Notes: generated by a model not told the origin, from the letters alone. Shown: positions 7,696-15,947, counted from the first letter of the stretch. The stretch: 25,959 nucleotides of DNA from Alphaproteobacteria bacterium (GCA_024279075.1 JAJRRX010000265.1:1-25959); one strand, 5' to 3'. Translations and numbers: made by a program.

Positions 7696-9060
7696 ATGCC
7701 CGACGACCAAGCCCCACCCCTCGAACCGGTAAAAGTGCCGCTGGTTAAAACACCGCTTACGGTGTTGCAAACCCTACGCACTGCGCGGCGTAACGTGCTG
7801 GAGATCATCCCCGATATTTGCACCAAACAGCCGATGGTGAGCGGCAAAACCGCGATGGTGCGCTGGCATATGGTGATGGACCCGACGGCGCTGCGCCGCG
7901 TGCTGAAGGATAATCTGGAGAATTATCCAAAATCCGACATCACCAAAAACCTGCTGCGGCCCGCGATTGGCGATAGCTTGTTTATTGCCGAGGGCGCGCA
8001 TTGGCGCTGGCAAAGGCGGGCAGCGGCACCAGTGTTCTCGCACCGTAATATCGCAGCACTTGCGCCGATTATGTCTGCCTCTGCCGAGGCGGTTTGCCAG
8101 CGGTTAAAAGGGCAGCCGCAAGCCGATATGTTTGCCGAAATGGTGGCAGCGACCTTTGAGGTAATCTCCAATGTCACCTTTTCTGGCGCGGGCGAAATGG
8201 CGGGCGGTGATGTGCATGAGGCGATTGACCGCTTTATTGACCAGTCTGCGCGGGTTTCCTTGCTGGATATCATCGGCATTCCCACATGGGTGCCCCGCCC
8301 CTCGCGCCTGCTTGGCGGCAATCCGGTGGCCGATATGAAACGGGTGGCCGATGCGGCGATTGAAAAGCGTCGGAAGACGGGGGCGAAAGCGGTGCCGGAC
8401 CTATTGGACCTTTTGTTGGAAGGCATGGACCCCGAAACCAAGCGCCAGATGAACAGCGCCGAGCTGCGGGACAATTTGCTGACCTTCATCGTGGCGGGGC
8501 ATGAAACCACCGCGCTGACGCTGGCTTGGGCGCTTTACTTGTGCGCGTTTGATCAGGACGTGCAGGAAAAGCTATATGCGGAAGTGAGCGAAGTGCTAGG
8601 GGGCCGGATTGCGGGGCCGGACGATATCGGCAAGCTGCCCTACACCGAACAAGTGATCAAGGAGACCTTGCGGCTCTACCCACCTGCCTCGTTTATCTCC
8701 CGCACTGCGCAAGCGCCCGACGAGCTGTGCGGGCGGGAAATCCGGCGTAAAGATACCGTGATGCTGCCGATCTATGCGCTGCAACGCAATGAGCAGCTTT
8801 GGCCAGCGCCTGATACTTTTAAGCCTGAGCGCTTTGCCAAAGGCGCGAAATACGACCGCTTTGCTTGGCTGCCTTTTGGCGATGGTCCGAGAGTGTGCAT
8901 CGGGGCGCATTTTGCGATGGTGGAAGCACAAATCATTCTGGCGAGCCTAATCTCGCGTTATCACTTTGAGCCGATTGATGGCAAAGAGCCAGTGCCGGAA
9001 ATGGTGCTAACACTGCGGCCCAAAGGTGGCGTTTGGCTGCAAGTCACGCCCAGAAGCTAA
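7696..9060 (+). CDS. Cytochrome P450 monooxygenase, substrate unknown
   Basis: A complete 454-residue P450, soluble as far as can be seen (no N-terminal membrane anchor). The I-helix oxygen-activation motif is AGHETT (267-272), the K-helix ExxR is Glu323-Arg326 (ETLRLYPP), the meander PERF is near 377-380, and the haem loop is PFGDGPRVCIGAHF with ligand Cys401. These make it a catalytically plausible monooxygenase. The overall style resembles the CYP4/CYP102-like bacterial group that oxidises fatty acids or terpenoids, but the substrate cannot be inferred. It has a strong AAGGAGG site at 7683-7689. No ferredoxin, ferredoxin reductase or biosynthetic partner gene lies nearby, so its redox partners must be encoded elsewhere. 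It is 54 bases after aglK and could be read from that operon or from its own undetected promoter. Confidence 0.93.
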   Translation: MPDDQAPPLEPVKVPLVKTPLTVLQTLRTARRNVLEIIPDICTKQPMVSGKTAMVRWHMVMDPTALRRVLKDNLENYPKSDITKNLLRPAIGDSLFIAEGAHWRWQRRAAAPVFSHRNIAALAPIMSASAEAVCQRLKGQPQADMFAEMVAATFEVISNVTFSGAGEMAGGDVHEAIDRFIDQSARVSLLDIIGIPTWVPRPSRLLGGNPVADMKRVADAAIEKRRKTGAKAVPDLLDLLLEGMDPETKRQMNSAELRDNLLTFIVAGHETTALTLAWALYLCAFDQDVQEKLYAEVSEVLGGRIAGPDDIGKLPYTEQVIKETLRLYPPASFISRTAQAPDELCGREIRRKDTVMLPIYALQRNEQLWPAPDTFKPERFAKGAKYDRFAWLPFGDGPRVCIGAHFAMVEAQIILASLISRYHFEPIDGKEPVPEMVLTLRPKGGVWLQVTPRS

Positions 9061-9066
9061 CCTGTC

Positions 9067-9207
9067 GCCTCGCTGCGCTCGGCTAGCGTGGTAAAAGGAG
9101 CGTTCCGTGTTTGATGGCCACGACATGCGCAAAGATCTGAGGGCGGCGCGAGCACAGTGTTACCTCTAGCGCAGGTGTTTGTGCGCCGCCACCGAGCGTA
9201 GCGAGGC
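9067..9207. repeat. Long-range inverted repeat in the P450-scfR intergenic region (REP-like candidate)
   Basis: The 188 bases between the P450 and scfR genes contain nested inverted repeats. Outer arms GCCTCGCTGCGCTCGG (9067-9082) and CCGAGCGTAGCGAGGC (9192-9207) pair over 16 positions, one of them a G-T wobble. An inner pair, GGCGGCGC (9142-9149) and GCGCCGCC (9183-9190), abuts the right outer arm. GAGCGnAGCGAGG-type palindromes occur as dispersed extragenic repeats in many proteobacteria, so this may be a REP/BIME-like element. No second copy is present in the window. Confidence 0.55.
9107..9169 (+). CDS. Possible 20-codon small ORF, doubtful
   Basis: A GTG at 9107 is preceded by AAAAGGAG (9093-9100) at six-base spacing and opens a 20-residue frame, MFDGHDMRKDLRAARAQCYL, ending in TAG. 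The ribosome site is better than chance would suggest, but the frame lies inside the inverted-repeat region, resembles no family I know, and could equally be a remnant or coincidence. Confidence 0.15.
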   Translation: MFDGHDMRKDLRAARAQCYL

Positions 9208-9211
9208 GCGG

Positions 9212-9233
9212 TTCCGGTGCTTTTGCGCCGGAA
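9212..9233. terminator. Stem-loop between convergent P450 and scfR genes
   Basis: TTCCGGTGC (9212-9220) and GCGCCGGAA (9225-9233) form a 9-base stem with one T-G wobble and a TTTT loop. It lies 16 bases past the scfR stop, where a terminator for both convergent genes would be expected. There is no T-run on either side, so termination efficiency is uncertain and it may act mainly as a 3'-end stabiliser. Confidence 0.45.
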
Positions 9234-9248
9234 AGTCAGGCGGCAGGA

Positions 9249-10607
9249 CTATGATTTGGTTTGCTCATCGCCCAGAATTTGCGGCTCTGTGCGAGCTGCG
9301 CAGTCGCTGCGGGGGCAAATGCGGCAGGTGATGCCGATGGGTTGGGGGGCACCAAGATCTGGCAGCCAGTTGGCGAGCAAGGCGCGCTGCTCATAGTGGA
9401 TGATCAGCATGGCGGCGTTTAGTTCGGGGGGGCGGCCAAAAGCAGGTGTAGATTGGACCTCGGCGATGGTGAGGCCGATGAATTTGTGTTTGCCGGGGAG
9501 TTCTAGCAGCGCCGCGACGGGGATTTGCGGGGTGGAGAAGGCTTGGAACAGGGGCCAGAGCGGGCAGGCATTACCGTGCCGGGGGAAGGCAAAATCGGCG
9601 ATGGGGCGGCGGAAGAGGGCGCGGCCAGCGGCGTTGGCGACGATCAAGCCCATCGGCGGCGCGGCGGTTTGGGCGGGGTCTTGGAAGGCGAGGCGGCGGA
9701 AGGCGGTGTGTAGATCAGTGCCGAAAGCCTGCGCAATCGCGCTCGGGTTATAGTGGCAGCGCCGCGCTTGTTTGGCGAAGTCACTTTGCGGAATGGCTTG
9801 TGCATCGCGGGCGTAGTTTTGCAGGAATTCGGTCACGAGGCGGTTGGTTTCGGGGTTTTCTAGCGCGTCGTCATCCGCCATGATGCGGTTAACGATATAG
9901 GCGACTTCGACTGTGGTAGCGGGAGCTTCGCCGAGGTTATCGAGCTGGGGGAAGGCGTGGTTATGTCGGGTGAGAAAGCTGTCCAGCTCCTCCTGCGGGG
10001 TGGCAATGCCCGCTTTTGGGTCGGCTTTTTTATCAAAATACTGCACCAAAGATTGCGCGGAATCCGTTAAACGGCGGCTTTCTTCATGGATGATGGTATG
10101 GAAGCGAGCCTGCTTTTCGGGCTCGATGTCTTCGATGTTTTTCAGAATATTCGATGTCGAGCGGATGGCGGTGATGTTAGACAGCATCCCGTGCAGGCTT
10201 TCGGCCAAAAACGGATCATGCGTGAGTCGATCAGACAGCGCCGTGATCATTGCTTCTTGATCCCGTGTCTGGCGATACAGCGCGGCAATCATCTGCGCCC
10301 AGCCCGGAAATCGCCCCGCAAGCTCCTCGATCCCCACCACCTCGGCCCCTATCGTCGGGTGGTGGGCAGCGGCCTCATACAGGTCCGAAATCTTGGCCGA
10401 ATCGACCCCGTCTGACAGGCTGGAGGCCGGGACATCAAGCACCCGCGCGATCGACAAAAGCACCTTGCCTGCTACGGCTCGGCGGTTGTGCTCGATCAGG
10501 TTGAGGTAGCTCGCCGAGATGCCCGCTTGTGCCGCCAGCGCTTTTTGGGTCAGCTTTGCTTGCCTACGTTGCTCGCGGATACGGGTGCCGGAAAGTGATT
10601 TTCGCAT
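9249..10607 (-). CDS. ScfR/RamB-type short-chain fatty acyl transcriptional regulator
   Basis: A 452-residue regulator. An XRE-type helix-turn-helix occupies residues 8-64 (RIREQRRQAKLTQKALAAQA then ISASYLNLIEHNRR). A long helical middle region follows, then a C-terminal ligand domain of the DUF2083/ScfR kind. A terminal Cys cluster has Cys428, Cys431 and Cys436 (CRICPRSDC). The family includes RamB (glyoxylate and acetate metabolism) and PccR (propionyl-CoA carboxylase) and is thought to sense short-chain acyl-CoAs. It lies divergent from an importer operon that ends in acetyl-CoA synthetase, which fits control of that operon. A perfect palindrome, CTTTGCCGCAAAG (10620-10632), sits 13-25 bases before its ATG, so autorepression is likely. 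The specific effector is unknown. Confidence 0.85.
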   Translation of the reverse strand: MRKSLSGTRIREQRRQAKLTQKALAAQAGISASYLNLIEHNRRAVAGKVLLSIARVLDVPASSLSDGVDSAKISDLYEAAAHHPTIGAEVVGIEELAGRFPGWAQMIAALYRQTRDQEAMITALSDRLTHDPFLAESLHGMLSNITAIRSTSNILKNIEDIEPEKQARFHTIIHEESRRLTDSAQSLVQYFDKKADPKAGIATPQEELDSFLTRHNHAFPQLDNLGEAPATTVEVAYIVNRIMADDDALENPETNRLVTEFLQNYARDAQAIPQSDFAKQARRCHYNPSAIAQAFGTDLHTAFRRLAFQDPAQTAAPPMGLIVANAAGRALFRRPIADFAFPRHGNACPLWPLFQAFSTPQIPVAALLELPGKHKFIGLTIAEVQSTPAFGRPPELNAAMLIIHYEQRALLANWLPDLGAPQPIGITCRICPRSDCAARTEPQILGDEQTKS

Positions 10608-10619
10608 GGGATTCCAAAC

Positions 10620-10632
10620 CTTTGCCGCAAAG
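10620..10632. promoter_or_regulatory. Candidate ScfR operator before scfR
   Basis: CTTTGC-C-GCAAAG is a perfect 13-base palindrome whose half-sites contain the TTTGC/GCAAA element recalled for RamB/ScfR-type operators. It overlaps the scfR leader. A related TTGCAAAGTTAAC stretch at 10711-10723 lies on the transporter side of the same divergent region. Confidence 0.55.
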
Positions 10633-10644
10633 CATTGAAAATTA

Positions 10645-10699
10645 GTTTACAGTATACTCATGTTCATTAACAATACCTTTACAAATTTTCGCTGTAAAC
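10645..10699. repeat. Inverted repeat GTTTACAG / CTGTAAAC in the scfR-transporter divergent promoter region
   Basis: GTTTACAG (10645-10652) and CTGTAAAC (10692-10699) are perfect 8-base inverted copies 47 bases apart start to start, about 4.5 helical turns. The left copy overlaps AGTATACT (10651-10658), which could serve as a -10 on either strand. They may be paired binding sites for a dimeric regulator, ScfR or another; the sequence does not say which. Confidence 0.4.
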
Positions 10700-10744
10700 A
10701 CAATCTGTTATTGCAAAGTTAACAAAACCTCCCAGAATGACGCA

Positions 10745-10773
10745 GCGGCAACATAGCCGCACCGGTTCGCCGG
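10745..10773 (+). promoter_or_regulatory. Two small hairpins in the 5' leader of the binding-protein mRNA
   Basis: GCGGC-AACATA-GCCGC (10745-10760) is followed at once by CCGG-TTCG-CCGG (10762-10773), a UUCG-loop hairpin. They end 16 bases before the GGGAGG ribosome site at 10790-10795. Such leader hairpins often stabilise abundant transport mRNAs; no known riboswitch is recognised here. Confidence 0.35.
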
Positions 10774-10801
10774 ATAAACCGACACGAATGGGAGGATATT
10801 C

Positions 10802-12148
10802 ATGTCAAAACTTATAATGAACCGTCGTGGGTTGCTAAAGACCGGAGCCGCAGTTGGCGCTGGGATGGCAATGCCGACGATCCTAACGGCTGCTAGCCAC
10901 GCGGGCTATACCAATGCCCCAACAGGCAGCACCGTTACGCTTGGCTTTAACGTGCCACAAACCGGTGCCTATGCTGATGAGGGTGCTGACGAGCTGCGCG
11001 CCTATATGCTTGCTGTTAAGCACCTGAATGGTGAAGGCGATGGCGGGATGATGAACACGTTCTCGTCCAAAGAGCTGAAGGGCAACGGGATTTTGGGTAA
11101 GAAGGTCGAATATGTGACCGGCGATACCCAAACCAAATCTGACGCCGCACGCGCTTCTGCCCAATCCATGATCTAAAAAGACGGTGCAGTGATGATCACT
11201 GGCGGCTCTTCTTCGGGCGTGGCGATTGCGGTGCAGGGCCTGTGCCAAGAGGCTGGTATTATCTTTATGGCGGGCTTGACCCACTCTAACGACACCACCG
11301 GCAAAGACAAAAAGGCCAATGGTTTCCGGCACTTCTTTAACGGGTATATGTCTGCGGCGGCACTCGCACCTGTTTTGGCTGACCGGTATGGCACTGATCG
11401 TAAGGCTTATCACCTGACGGCTGACTACACATGGGGCTGGACCCAGCAAGCCTCTATGGCGGCTGCTACCGAAGCCAAGGGTTGGGAGACCGTGGCCAAC
11501 GTGCTTACACCGCTCACCACCACTGACTTCAGCTCGTATGTAGCGCCTGTGATCAACTCCGGTGCCGATGTGCTGGTGCTGAACCACTACGGTGGCAACA
11601 TGATCAACTCGCTGACATCTGCTGTTCAGTTTGGCCTGAAAGACAAGATGGTCAACAACAAGAACTTCGAGATTGTTGTGCCGCTTTACTCGCGCTTGAT
11701 GGCTCGTGGTGCTGGTGACAACGTGAAGGGCATCTTTGGCTCTACCAACTGGCACTGGTCCTTGCAGGATGAAGGCTCAAAAGCCTTTGTTCAGAGCTTT
11801 GGCCAAGAGTATGGCTTCCCGCCATCTCAGGCTGCGCACACCGTTTATTGCCAAACCCTGCTTTATGCAGACGCATGTGAGCGCGCTGGCACCCACAATC
11901 CTTGTGGTGTTGGCGAAGCGCTTGAGGGCTTCAAGTTCTCTGGCCTTGGCAACGGCGATGTAGAATACCGCGCCGAAGATCACCAGTGCTTCAAAGACGT
12001 GCTGGTTGTGAAGGGTAAAGAGAACCCGACCTCCGAGTTTGACCTGCTGGAAGTGGTGGAAGTAACACCGCGCGCACAGGTTGAATACGAGCCGGAGAAC
12101 GAGTTCTTCGCTGGTGGTTCGCTGGGCAGCTGTAACGCTGGCGGCTAA
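10802..12148 (+). pseudogene. ABC transporter substrate-binding protein (LivJ/UrtA/AmiC family) interrupted by an in-frame TAA
   Basis: The full frame has 448 sense positions, but codon 125 (11174-11176) is TAA, giving a 124-residue product and a remainder from residue 126 (KDGAVMITGGSSSG). Related proteins normally have Gln or Glu there, so one base change (CAA or GAA to TAA) explains the stop. Residues 1-34 form a Tat-like signal with Arg8-Arg9 (NRRGLLK), so the intact protein would act in the periplasm. The rest looks like an intact type I periplasmic binding protein, with no frameshift, and the C terminus ends in a CNAGG motif. A restart at the ATG at 11189 would lack the signal peptide and has no good ribosome site. 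It has a strong GGGAGG site and leads an otherwise intact liv-acs operon. Options are a recent nonsense mutation, read-through, or a sequence error; the sequence alone cannot decide. The ligand is unknown. Confidence 0.85.
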
Positions 12149-12170
12149 GTTTCCCCCTCGGGAAAACCTT

Positions 12171-12223
12171 CCGGTCGCGCCTTGCGCGCGGCCGGCTTTT
12201 CTGCAAACGTGCAGAGCTTTTTT
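12171..12223 (+). terminator. Tandem terminator-like hairpins between the binding-protein gene and livH
   Basis: Hairpin 1 pairs 12171-12180 with 12186-12195 (CCGGTCGCGC and GCGCGGCCGG, one T-G wobble, loop CTTGC) and is followed by CTTTT. Hairpin 2 is CTGCA-AACG-TGCAG (12201-12214) followed by AGC and six T (12218-12223). Both lie inside the operon, 26 bases or more before the livH start, and should reduce read-through from the binding-protein gene into the permease genes. Confidence 0.75.
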
Positions 12224-12248
12224 CATATAAAACGGAGCGGGCCGAGCT

Positions 12249-13289
12249 ATGGACGCCATCCTTCTGCAACTTCTTAATGGTTTGGATAAGGGCAGCGCCT
12301 ATGCGCTGATCGCTCTTGGCCTGACCCTGATTTTTGGCACGCTCGGCGTGGTTAACTTTGCCCACGGGGCGCTGTTTATGATCGGGGCTTTTGTAGCCGT
12401 GACCTTCTCCAAGCTGATGGAAATTTCCAAAGTGGTGCTGGACCCTGAAAAGGTGGATTTTCTCGGCAATCCGGCCAAGATCAAAACGCCTTACGTTATC
12501 GAGTGGTTCGGTGAATTTGGTGAATGGATGATCGATTATACCATTCCCATTGCGGTGCTGCTTTCGATTCCGATCATGATTATCATCGGCGTGGTGATGG
12601 AGCGCGGCCTCATCCGGCTGTTTTATAATCGCCCCCACGCAGACCAAATTTTGGTGACCTTCGGCCTTGCGATTGTGCTGCAAGAGATTATCAAAATCTC
12701 GTTTGGCTCTGAGTCCATCCCCGTAAATGTGCCAGCCGCCTTTGTTGGTCCTGTTGATGTGGGTGCGTTTTTCGGCTTGGATTTCTCTATATTTTACCCC
12801 TATTGGCGGCTGATATATATCGGATTTTCCGTGATCGTGCTGGCCGCTGTGTTCTCCTTCTTGCGCTTCACCACTTTTGGCATGGTGGTGCGCGCGGGCA
12901 TGGCAGACCGTGAAACCGTGGGCCTCTTGGGCATTAACATTGATAAGCGCTTCACCATTATGTTTGGTGTGGCGGCGGCTGTGGCGGGGCTGGCTGGGGC
13001 CATGTATGCAGGGGTCAATAAGCCTGTATTCCATATGGGCATGGACTTCCTCGTGCTCAGCTTTGTGGTGGTTGTGGTCGGCGGCATGGGCAGCTTGCCC
13101 GGGGCTGTACTGGCAGGCTTTATGCTCGGCATTTTGGAGGCCTTTGCCTCTATGCCATTGATAAAAGATGCGATTGCAGCCGTTGGGTTGCCGAGCATTG
13201 ACCAAATCATCATCTATCTGGTGGCGGTTATTGTGTTGCTTGTGCGGCCTCGAGGCCTAATGGGCAAAGCTGGCGTGATGGAGGATTAA
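12249..13289 (+). CDS. LivH-type ABC transporter permease
   Basis: A 346-residue inner-membrane permease of the branched-chain amino acid/urea/amide (HAAT) importer family. The N-terminal signature is LNGLDKGSAYALIALGLTLIFGTLGVVNFAHGALFMIGAF (residues 9-48 approximately). The cytoplasmic coupling loop includes RAGMADRETVGLLGIN near 214-229, and the end is LLVRPRGLMGKAG. It is longer than a typical LivH of about 300 residues because of a polar insertion around residues 55-95 (EISKVVLDPEKVDFLG onwards) between early membrane segments. It pairs with the LivM-type protein whose gene starts 3 bases after its stop. The substrate is unassigned; the acs linkage points away from plain leucine transport. 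Confidence 0.9.
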   Translation: MDAILLQLLNGLDKGSAYALIALGLTLIFGTLGVVNFAHGALFMIGAFVAVTFSKLMEISKVVLDPEKVDFLGNPAKIKTPYVIEWFGEFGEWMIDYTIPIAVLLSIPIMIIIGVVMERGLIRLFYNRPHADQILVTFGLAIVLQEIIKISFGSESIPVNVPAAFVGPVDVGAFFGLDFSIFYPYWRLIYIGFSVIVLAAVFSFLRFTTFGMVVRAGMADRETVGLLGINIDKRFTIMFGVAAAVAGLAGAMYAGVNKPVFHMGMDFLVLSFVVVVVGGMGSLPGAVLAGFMLGILEAFASMPLIKDAIAAVGLPSIDQIIIYLVAVIVLLVRPRGLMGKAGVMED

Positions 13290-13292
13290 GGG

Positions 13293-14447
13293 ATGAACGT
13301 GATGAAAGACAGAATGACTCTGCTGATATTTGCTGCTGTGGTTTTGGCCGCTCCGCTTCTCTTCGCGCCCACGGGGGCCGCCTACCCCGACCTGTTGCAG
13401 CGCTTTGCGATTTACGGGATTTTTGCCATCGGGTTTAACATCCTGTTTGGCCTCACGGGCTACCTGAGCTTTGGCCACGCGGCCTTTCTAGGGGTTGGTT
13501 CCTATGCCGCCATGTGGATGTTTAAACTCTTGAGCATGAACATCATTCCAGCGCTCATTCTTTCGGTGATCGTTGCAGGCCTGTTCTCCTTGGTTATTGG
13601 GTATATCAGCCTGCGCCGCTCGGGAATCTACTTTTCAATCCTGACGCTCGCTTTTGCGGAGATGAGCTATAAGCTGGCCTATTCAGTGCTCACGCCCATC
13701 ACCAATGGGGAAACCGGTTTGCAGTTGGACCTGGCAGACTCACGGATTATGGATGCGCCGATTGCGGAAGGTACTTTGCCATCTACAAATCTGTTTGGGT
13801 TTGAAATGAAAGAGGTGTTCTGGAACCCTACTATTTTGGGCTATGACCTACAATTCAACTACGGATTTTATGTCTGTGCCGCGCTTCTTATCCTGTCATT
13901 TTACATTTCCATGCGCATATTCCGTTCGCCCTTCGGGCTGATGCTGCGAGCGGTAAAGACCAACCAAACAAGGCTGAACTATACCGGCATCGCCTCTCGC
14001 CCCTATACGCTTGCGGCCTTTGTGATTTCAGGCATGTTTGCGGGCCTTGCTGGCGGATTATTGGCCACTATGGACCCATCTGTGGGGGCCGAGCGTATGC
14101 AATGGACCGTGGGCGGCGAAGTGGTGTTGATGGTGGTGCTTGGTGGCTCCGGCACGCTCATTGGCCCCGTGCTCGGCGCGGTTTTCATCCGTTATTTCAA
14201 CTCGGTGCTGTCGCAAATCAACGAGCAAACCCTGCATGGCTGGTTTGCCTTCGGGCCGGATTGGCTGACCAATGCCATGGTCTTCATCGTCGAGCCGTTT
14301 GTAGGCAAAGGCTGGGAGCTAACCCTCGGGGCCCTGTTTATGATCGTGGTGATCTTCCTGCCCGGCGGGCTGGTAGACGGCGCAAAGCGCATTGGCCGCA
14401 AGCTTTCGGGTGCTGATAGGCGCGCCGCCAAAGTGGGGATCGCATAA
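13293..14447 (+). CDS. LivM-type ABC transporter permease
   Basis: A 384-residue multi-spanning inner-membrane permease, partner of the LivH-type protein. Diagnostic stretches are [28 protein letters not shown] (about 41-69) and the coupling region [20 protein letters not shown] near 219-238. [10 protein letters not shown] and [20 protein letters not shown] are near 249-258 and 283-302. It is longer than usual: a polar stretch of about 50 residues follows [11 protein letters not shown] near residue 143, and another lies near residues 305-340. The ATG at 13293 follows an AAGGG just before it. The stop shares one base with the livG-type start (TAATG, 14445-14449). Confidence 0.9.
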   Translation: MNVMKDRMTLLIFAAVVLAAPLLFAPTGAAYPDLLQRFAIYGIFAIGFNILFGLTGYLSFGHAAFLGVGSYAAMWMFKLLSMNIIPALILSVIVAGLFSLVIGYISLRRSGIYFSILTLAFAEMSYKLAYSVLTPITNGETGLQLDLADSRIMDAPIAEGTLPSTNLFGFEMKEVFWNPTILGYDLQFNYGFYVCAALLILSFYISMRIFRSPFGLMLRAVKTNQTRLNYTGIASRPYTLAAFVISGMFAGLAGGLLATMDPSVGAERMQWTVGGEVVLMVVLGGSGTLIGPVLGAVFIRYFNSVLSQINEQTLHGWFAFGPDWLTNAMVFIVEPFVGKGWELTLGALFMIVVIFLPGGLVDGAKRIGRKLSGADRRAAKVGIA

Positions 14448-15205
14448 TGGGTATTCTTGAAGTTCAGAACGTCAACAAACGCTTTGGCGGTTTGCAGGCG
14501 CTCAACAATGTGAACCTGAACGTGGAGCAAGGCTCGGTGCATGCGTTGATCGGGCCAAACGGCGCGGGTAAGTCCACCTTCCTGAATTGCCTGATTGGCA
14601 AGCTTAAGCCCGATACGGGGTCCGTGAAGTTTGACGGTTCGCCCGTGCTTGGCAAAAAACCTCACGAGATCAACCAATTAGGTGTGTCTCGCGTGTTCCA
14701 AACCCCTGAGATCTTTACGGACCTCACAGTGTTTGAAAACGTGATGATCCCCTGTTTTGCCCACCGTGACGGCGCATTCAAGGTCAATGCTTTTGCCCGC
14801 GTGATGCGCGACAAAGAGATCCGCGCGCAGGCCGAGCATATTCTGGAAGATATGGGCATGAAGGAAAAGATGAACGCGCATTCTGGCTCGCTCTCAAGGG
14901 GCGATAAACGCCGGCTTGAAATGGCCATGTGCCTTGTGCAGGAGCCAAAACTGCTGCTGCTTGATGAGCCAACGGCGGGCATGGCGCGGGCCGACACCAA
15001 TAACACCATCGACCTGCTTAAGCATATCGGCGAAACCCGTAAAATCACCAAAGTGATCATCGAGCATGATATGCACGTGGTGTTTTCCCTCGCCACCACC
15101 ATTTCGGTACTGGCCCAAGGCGCAATTATTGCTGAGGGGCTACCGGACGACATTAAAGGCCACCCCAAGGTGCGCGAAGCCTATCTCGGGGAGGCCGAAG
15201 TATGA
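14447..15205 (+). CDS. LivG-type ABC transporter ATP-binding protein
   Basis: A 252-residue ATPase of the HAAT importer, acting at the cytoplasmic face of the LivHM pair. Walker A is GPNGAGKST (36-44) and Walker B is LLLLDEP (169-175), followed by TAGM, with the H-loop His in VIIEHDMH near 206. The ABC signature is LSRGDKRRLE (149-158), unlike the usual LSYGQQRRLE of LivG: Asp replaces the common Gln/Glu. This may mark a subfamily. The gene overlaps livM by 1 base and the livF-type gene by 4 bases, so the three are translated as a coupled set. Confidence 0.9.
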   Translation: MGILEVQNVNKRFGGLQALNNVNLNVEQGSVHALIGPNGAGKSTFLNCLIGKLKPDTGSVKFDGSPVLGKKPHEINQLGVSRVFQTPEIFTDLTVFENVMIPCFAHRDGAFKVNAFARVMRDKEIRAQAEHILEDMGMKEKMNAHSGSLSRGDKRRLEMAMCLVQEPKLLLLDEPTAGMARADTNNTIDLLKHIGETRKITKVIIEHDMHVVFSLATTISVLAQGAIIAEGLPDDIKGHPKVREAYLGEAEV

Positions 15206-15927
15206 ACGACACGAGCAACAAACCGGTTTTCTTCTCGGTGCATGATATTCACGCCTATTATGGCGAGAGCTACATCGTGCAGGGGGTCTCATTTAACGTG
15301 CACGAAGGCGAAATTCTGGCGCTGCTGGGCCGTAATGGCGCGGGCAAAACCTCGACCCTGCGAGCGATTGCGCGGCTGGCGGACCCTGAGCTAAAATCCG
15401 GCGAAATTTGGCTGGATCACCAGCCGCTGCACGAGATGAAAAGCTATCAGGCTTCGCAGGCGGGCGTGGGCCTTGTGCCGGAAGACCGCCGGATTATCCA
15501 AGGCCTAACGGTGGAAGAAAACCTGAAGCTTGCGCAAATCGCCCCGCCACATGGCTGGAGCATCGAGCGGATTTTTGAGCTATTCCCCCGCCTAAAAGAG
15601 CGCCGCAAGCAAGAAGGCACCACCCTTTCGGGCGGCGAGCAGCAAATGCTGGCCATTGGTCGCGCACTGGCTCGCGACCTTAAGCTATTGCTGCTTGATG
15701 AGCCATATGAGGGCCTTGCACCTGTGATTGTGCAGGAAATCGAGCGCACTTTGCGAGAGATCAAGGAACTTGGCATCACCACGATTATCGTTGAGCAAAA
15801 CGCTGTGGCCGCGCTGAAGCTGGCGGACCGGGCGGTGATTCTCGACACGGGGAACGTGGTTTTTGACGGCACGGCGCAAGAGGTGCTGGACAATGAGCAG
15901 CTTCGTGAAGAATACTTGGCAATCTAG
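15202..15927 (+). CDS. LivF-type ABC transporter ATP-binding protein
   Basis: A 241-residue second ATPase of the importer. Walker A is GRNGAGKTS (43-51), the signature LSGGEQQ (142-148) is canonical, and Walker B is KLLLLDEP (161-168) followed by YEGLAP, typical of LivF. The H-loop region reads [11 protein letters not shown]. It starts at an ATG overlapping the livG-type TGA (ATGA, 15202-15205). The stop is 20 bases before acs with no promoter or terminator between, so acs is very probably in the same transcript. Confidence 0.92.
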   Translation: MNDTSNKPVFFSVHDIHAYYGESYIVQGVSFNVHEGEILALLGRNGAGKTSTLRAIARLADPELKSGEIWLDHQPLHEMKSYQASQAGVGLVPEDRRIIQGLTVEENLKLAQIAPPHGWSIERIFELFPRLKERRKQEGTTLSGGEQQMLAIGRALARDLKLLLLDEPYEGLAPVIVQEIERTLREIKELGITTIIVEQNAVAALKLADRAVILDTGNVVFDGTAQEVLDNEQLREEYLAI

Positions 15928-15947
15928 AAAATAATAGGACGCACACC

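Noticed and set aside
11174..11176. Programmed recoding (selenocysteine, pyrrolysine or an alternative genetic code) at the internal stop
   Set aside because: The codon is TAA, not TGA or TAG, the family has no conserved special residue there, and other genes here end normally at TAA.
11991..13205. 404-codon open frame on the minus strand opposite livH
   Set aside because: Composition is His/Gln/Arg-rich and matches no fold; it is a shadow of livH codon bias.
10802..15927. Urea transporter UrtABCDE
   Set aside because: The binding protein has a UrtA/AmiC flavour, but no urease or amidase gene is nearby, the operon ends in acs and the regulator is ScfR-type.
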